A stretch of DNA of 64,000 nucleotides from contig NC_088172.1 of NCBI RefSeq assembly GCF_028769735.1, forward strand, positions 66,247,075 to 66,311,074, read 5' to 3'. Shown piece after piece: positions 58,596-64,000 of this stretch. The position numbers and the translations under genes were made by a program. This DNA is from Zonotrichia leucophrys gambelii. Its lineage: Eukaryota > Chordata > Aves > Passeriformes > Passerellidae. Below the pieces are notes generated by a model. That model saw only the letters and a list, made by a program, of their open reading frames with translations. It did not search any database and was not told where the DNA came from. How positions within the stretch are numbered: the stretch's first letter is position 1; each line of letters starts with the position of its first letter.

Positions 58596-61500
58596 GGCCT
58601 ATCCAGAAGTGTGGCAGGAGCTCTGCAGTGGACAGAACTCAGGTGCTGCTATCAGTTTGTCAGCCCCAACTTGCTCATCCATGTCTCCCCACATGGATCT
58701 CTAGCACATAGTCAGAAGGCTTTTTTCAGAATTGTTTTATTTCTAGATGCTGGAATCCCCTTCAGTGTGGGACTGAAAAGAGTGCTGCACAGTAAGGAAG
58801 AAGAGCTGTCCTCTCAGATCCATATTCCAGCCATGGACACAGCTGAATTCCTGCTCACTGCCTTCAATAATTCAGCTAATTCTACTACACTGTATCCTCA
58901 AGAGATACAGCTTCATATTGATTAGAGGCTTCGGTTCCAGCAAGCAGTGACTTGATGTATATCTAATGCTGTGTAAACGTTAAGACATTATTCTTGTCCC
59001 CAAAACTTTGCTGTATTCTACAGGTAATGAATATTGAGAGAGGAATTGGAGGTTTGCCACCAGGTACAAAAAGAGAGAGCAGTGTTATTGTTACACTTAA
59101 AACTCTTTTACTAGATAGCTGTCTAAATTACATGCAGAAACAGAACACATCAGGCCATTAAAGGGACAAATCAGTTCCTTAACACCACCTTGAGCTTAAC
59201 GAAAATGTTGGCATCAGACCATGCACCTGCCAGATTGACTGAGAAACAACAAAAATCTGCCTGTTCCATGAGCCTGGTTTCTGTTCTCAACAAGAAAGTG
59301 GAGGAGACATTTCAAAGGATATTTAAAAAAACTGCAAGTGGAAAATATGCAGTGATCAAAATAATCTTTATGGTATTCTTTGGTTGTGCAACAGCAAACC
59401 AATATGTAACTACAACTAGGACTGAGAAAACTCCTGCCTGAGAACCAAAGGCATCCCAGTTCCACACCTATTTGCAGACTGCAGAGTGCTTTAGCACTGA
59501 CATCGTGTCCTAGTACATTTTGGCCCAGTTTTTCAAATATGCATAGGGTGTCAGAACATGCACATATGCATCAGTGAATTAAGTGTCTAAGACCACGTGT
59601 CTTTTACTACTCTGACTTTGTCAAATTCTCAGACATTTCTGTAGCACTTCTGAGAGGCAGACAAGTCAAGTGCACCAAGGATGTTTTTTACGCAGTGCAA
59701 AATCAGTAAGTGAAATGGCTAGGGCTTTGTCAGTGACAAAACAGAGACAAGAAATCCTCTTGATTCCAGGAGGGTGAGGGCCAACATTGCTCCCTCTGCT
59801 TTCTAGCTCACCTGGCATGCATTGAGGTGATTTCATGATGACACAGTGCTTCTGATGGGAGTGAAAACTGAATTACAATGTTCTCTGTAGTAAAGATAAA
59901 GCAAAATCAAATAAAACTACATTCTTGAAAGCCGAGAAATTCAAAGATACCCTTAGAGCAAACTTATGATGTGGAAATAAAGATTTCTATGAAGTGTATG
60001 ACTTTCCAATGGATTCTTACCAAAACTGCAGCAGGAGGGCTTCTGCATCAGTTATCCAGCTCCCTGAAAATAAAGCTGAGTAGAGAAGCTTCCTGACCTG
60101 TTCTAGTGGGACTCAATTCTGCTTCTCTTCAGCTTATACAAAGCTTCCATTACTTTCAGTGGGAACAGCTTAGCAGTTCTAGTAGAGTGAATGGATGCAT
60201 TATAATGTCAGTAATAACAAATGTCATGCACATTCCATGATTAGCCAGAAAAATGATTCCAGGGTTAAATAGGCATGTCTTATTCAGATGCATGTCACTG
60301 AGCTGGGCCCATCACCTAGGTACTGGATGCCATCTCTCTGTTTTTCCCTCTCCTATTGCTAAACATGCTAATCCTGGGCAGCAACCAAACATCACTATTG
60401 CAGGCTTGTCCAAAAACTATGCAGGGACAATTAGCCTCATTGAAAAAAGGTATCAAAGACCTCACAGTATCAATTATCTGTTTCCCAGTGCACACGCACA
60501 CACACAGGCATCCAAGGGATTTTAACCATAGCTAAAGACAGATCACTGTGAATGGCAGTGACTTCATGCATTAAAAACTCTGCATCTCCCCCTGTGATGT
60601 AATGCCTGTGCCCTGAGATGAATGGCTTTGCTGCAGCTTTTTGTCCTGAAAGGCCGGGAGAGAGATACTCCCAGTCCCAAGGGACGCTGCAGCTGAACGT
60701 ACCCTGTTACAATCGCACTGGCAGCATCTGTCGATTGCAAAAAGCAGGTGGCAGCATCCTCATCAAAATAAACACAGGGATGAACCAAACACCTCAAAGT
60801 GGACAGCATGGAAACTGGGAAAGGAGAACTTAGAGGAATACCACTGTTTTAGCATCTTCTCGGTTGTAAGTAGTCTGCAGCAGTAGGAGTTTATACTTGC
60901 AGACTGCTTTAGTAGTATGAGCATCCACAGTGCTCCTGAAAAGAAGAAATGACATCCTGTGTCTATTTCCTTTATGTTATAAAGGTAAGGAGCAGGAGGT
61001 GTGTTCAGTTAAGATATTCCCAAATGTAACTCTCAGCATCCACAGAGCCTGAGGGGTCAGAGAGATGAAGTTAGGCAAGGGGGTGCAATAATGATCCAGA
61101 AAACTCCAAGTGATCTGATGTGGCTATACGGTTGTGCAGCAGTTTCCACATAAAATTATATTATTAAAGGAGTATTTCTTCCTTAAAAATGCTTTTAATG
61201 TATTTTGAAACTGTTTTTTGTGACCACAATGAATATATTCTGTGGCATAAATTATTTATTTTCTTGTTCAGTGTATGTTTATTACAAGCACATGCTGTAA
61301 TACAGTTGTGACAAAATGCCTGAACCACTAGAGTAAAACTGAGTGAATCAGCCAACTGAACAAAACACTAAATCACTTCACACTTTTTCTTTGCAAGAAC
61401 TTGTCAACAGAGAATGTGAAAAAATCCCACAACTACGGGGAACTATGACAACTGTAATTTTTGTTGAGGACTTGGCAGAACAGTCACACATCCACAAAAG

Positions 61501-62089
61501 TCATGGAAGCTGAGCACTCAGGAGCAGGTTACTCTCTGCAAACCTGCTGAAGAGCCTCTGGGCCTAAAAGCTCACTCTCTTTTTACAACCATATGAGCTC
61601 TTAATGCCACATAATAGCCTTTCTCTGGACCACCGAGGCTGCAATAGTCTCAATGCTGCAGCTCTTCAAACAGGTGCCTTTCACAGGATGATCCGAAATT
61701 GATGGCCATAAATAGGCACAGCCATTCTAAAAACTTAACTCTTAAGTCTGCTTGAAAATAACAAAACCAAATTTTCCTAATTTCCTTTATTAAAAATATT
61801 TACATGCTCTGAAATAATTTACAGACTACTACCAGCCCTGTAGAAAATCACTGCTATTCCAGATAAGTACGTTTTTACATCGAGCTGCTTTTTAAGGGCA
61901 AATTAAACCACATTGAAGAGGCTGTCCACAGCCTTTAGGAATCTGCTGTTGTTAATAATTAAGCTACACACCATTTCCTAAAGGTGGTGCTGCAGCCAAA
62001 ATGCAGTTCATAGGTGGGCAGTAGAAACCAGGCAAAGTAACTGTTCTTCTAATAAGGAACGATTACTGCCTTCAGGCATAATGCTTTTG
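58596..62089. other. Unique non-coding DNA, no gene seen
   Basis: Frames up to 124 codons (58551-58925, starting in the CR1 tail) have no domain. A short (CA)n lies at about 60489-60506. The stretch at about 61780-61990 is AT-rich and clean of low-complexity sequence, as conserved non-coding elements often are, but this is only an impression. Confidence 0.5.
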
Positions 62090-62530
62090 ACAGGCTGCTC
62101 TAAACTCTTGTCGGGGTCACAAGGTTAATCTCACAGCAGCCACAGGCCCCCTCACTGCTGAGCGTGAACAATATGGTTAACATTTCTGGAATGGAGTTAA
62201 ATTTCTTTGTCATTCCTAGCCTACACCTGACAGACACAGCCCTCTTCTCTGCTTTCATAACCTGCCATCTGGAAGATAACAAATTCTTATCTAGCCGGTT
62301 GATCTCTCCTTCAATCGCTATGAATGTTTCCCACCACCGACCAAAAGGCCAGAAAACAGGGTTTACCCACCTGATATAAACTCTGAGCTTTCCTGAGGCT
62401 AATTCCTTCAGATCCTGCGAAATACAGGAATGTGTGACACAGCAAAGAGCTCTTAATACCAGCAGCATTCCTCCGGCTCATCACCACAACCACCACAGCT
62501 CTCATTCCTGGGCTACTGACTAAACACAAA
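62090..62530. other. Candidate conserved non-coding element
   Basis: About 440 bp of balanced composition with no repeat, low-complexity sequence or decayed transposon. It has long open frames on both strands (minus 62100-62468, plus 62164-62379) with no domain. Unbroken opposite frames without coding features can occur in strongly constrained non-coding DNA. This is a suggestion, not a demonstration. Confidence 0.25.
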
Positions 62531-64000
62531 TAAATTTTGACATGGTTTTTTGTCCACTATCTCATTGTATTTGGCTTCATTCACCGGTTTATCCCATGAA
62601 AGGCTAAGGGTAAGTTAATACAGGATGAATGATGCTACTTATTTTACATCCTAACAAAGAAGAGGTTGCACTTTGCTTGAGCTCCTGCAGTGACAATACA
62701 ATATTTGCCTTTAGTAAATAGCATGTAAACAACCAGTTACTGACAATTTCAGTGAGGGAATATACCTGTCCTCATAAAGACTTGTGTCCCAGTCAGGGAC
62801 ACAAGGGACAAGTTCTGTGGATCAAGTCCTTGCAAATATCTGCAAGTGTTATTTACAGATACAAGTCTTACCCAAATGTATACATGGCTCATCGTATCTT
62901 GCACTTGGCCAAACTTCTAGTCCCCAGAACTGAAGGTGTCACAGCCAGTGTTTCATATCCCAAACTCTCTCATGCCACCTACAAATAACCAAAAAATTCC
63001 AAATTTTCTTTGCTAGCAGTGCAATCAAGTAATTAAGGTCCAGACAACCGTGGTCTTATTTACATGTCCAAATATATTCAGGTGTTTGACATCAAGTGCC
63101 TATGCAGACCTGGAGAGCTATTATGCTGCCCAATTTTAGGTGAGATGATCTGCACAGTAACAGAAGAGAAAGAGGCCCTCCTTGGGCAGTCAGAGATAGG
63201 GGTTTTTGTTTCTTTATTAGAATGGCTGATGTGCCCCATCCAGAGAAGAGGGGAAGAGAATGTACACTGGGAAAGGCAGGTACATATGAAACCCCAAAAC
63301 TCCTCCAGAAGAGGCATGGTATGAAAAGCTGGAGAATTCCCTCTGCTAAATATCTTCTTTGTTAGAAACATGGACAGACTAGCTCCCAGTTGCAGCTGCC
63401 CCAGCAATCCATTCCTCCTCTTCTGCTTCACATCAGATCTAGAAAGCAGGAAATTTTAAGATTTAGTCCTTTTCTTTCTATGAGTTAGGTGCCACTTGAC
63501 ATTTCAATAAACCCTAGTAAGCAGTGGGTTTCTGCTGAAAAGAGAGAAAACCACAAACTGCAACTACAGCTGCAGTTCCTGCCATCCCTCCCTGCATCTT
63601 GTTGGAGTAAAGTTCTTCAATTCAGCGCAGAGTTAGAAAAATAGATCAGTTTTTCTAGGGTAGGCCAAATGGACCAATTCACTCTGCAGCTGTACCATCA
63701 CTAGAGTGCACTCCAAAGAAGCAGCAAAGAGGACAGAGAGAGGGAGAGGAGCAGAACATTGGTTTTGGCTGGACCAGTTTAGCTGTAACCTGAAACCGTA
63801 TCACAAGTTAGGTGCCTTAAAAACAGAGAGCAGGAATTTGCCCCTTCCCACCCAGGAGCTCAGACCACAAGGCAGGGACACAGCCTGCCCTCTTTGCTTC
63901 CTCAGCAGGTCATGACATCCCTGATTTCAGGTTCTGTGTGGGCACACAGAAGAGCCATCTTTACCATGGGCATCCACCATGCACCAGTGCCAATGATGCT
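62531..64000. other. Unique non-coding DNA, no gene seen
   Basis: Open frames at 63064-63431 overlap on both strands and have no domain. No repeat, RNA gene or exon is recognised up to the window edge. Confidence 0.5.

Overview
This window looks like nuclear DNA of a bird, most likely a neoavian and possibly a passerine. The evidence is the repeats. There are 5'-truncated CR1 LINE fragments with the avian 3' tail, and LTR fragments whose ends read TGTCCTGGTTTCAGC and (reversed) GTGGTTTAACCCC, a type common in neoavian ERVL-like LTRs. There is also one well-preserved ERVK-like LTR. These assignments come from recalled consensus features, not from a search.

I recognise no protein-coding exon. 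The longest open frames (about 100 to 165 codons) have no recognisable domain, often overlap frames on the other strand, and sometimes run into repeats. No tRNA, rRNA or CRISPR is visible. The window reads as intergenic or long-intron sequence.

Layout. 0-11 kb is mostly unique AT-rich DNA with two perfect hairpins: 21-bp arms beside a (TAGGA)n microsatellite near 3.0 kb, and 48-bp arms near 8.7 kb. 11-22 kb is unique DNA with low-complexity tracts. 21.9-22.3 kb is a truncated ERVL-like LTR with a 66-bp internal tandem duplication. 23.4 kb has a (AAAAG)n tract. 34.0-34.6 kb has a reversed ERVL-like LTR with its middle missing and an expanded simple repeat; it abuts a very CpG-dense patch with a CTCF-like motif. 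34.7-36.1 kb is relatively rich in open frames, of unclear meaning. 36.8, 39.6 and 44.1 kb have CR1 fragments. 48.5-49.2 kb has the reversed ERVK-like LTR with TATA box and poly(A) signal. 57.4-58.6 kb has a G-run, a short minisatellite and two CR1 fragments, one split by an 84-bp LTR remnant. The rest, including a possible conserved non-coding block at 62.1-62.5 kb, is unique sequence.

There is no operon-like cooperation to describe. The most notable content is structural (hairpins suggesting template switching, nested and rearranged retroelements) and possibly regulatory (CpG/CTCF patch, LTR promoter). I saw no convincing new multi-gene system.
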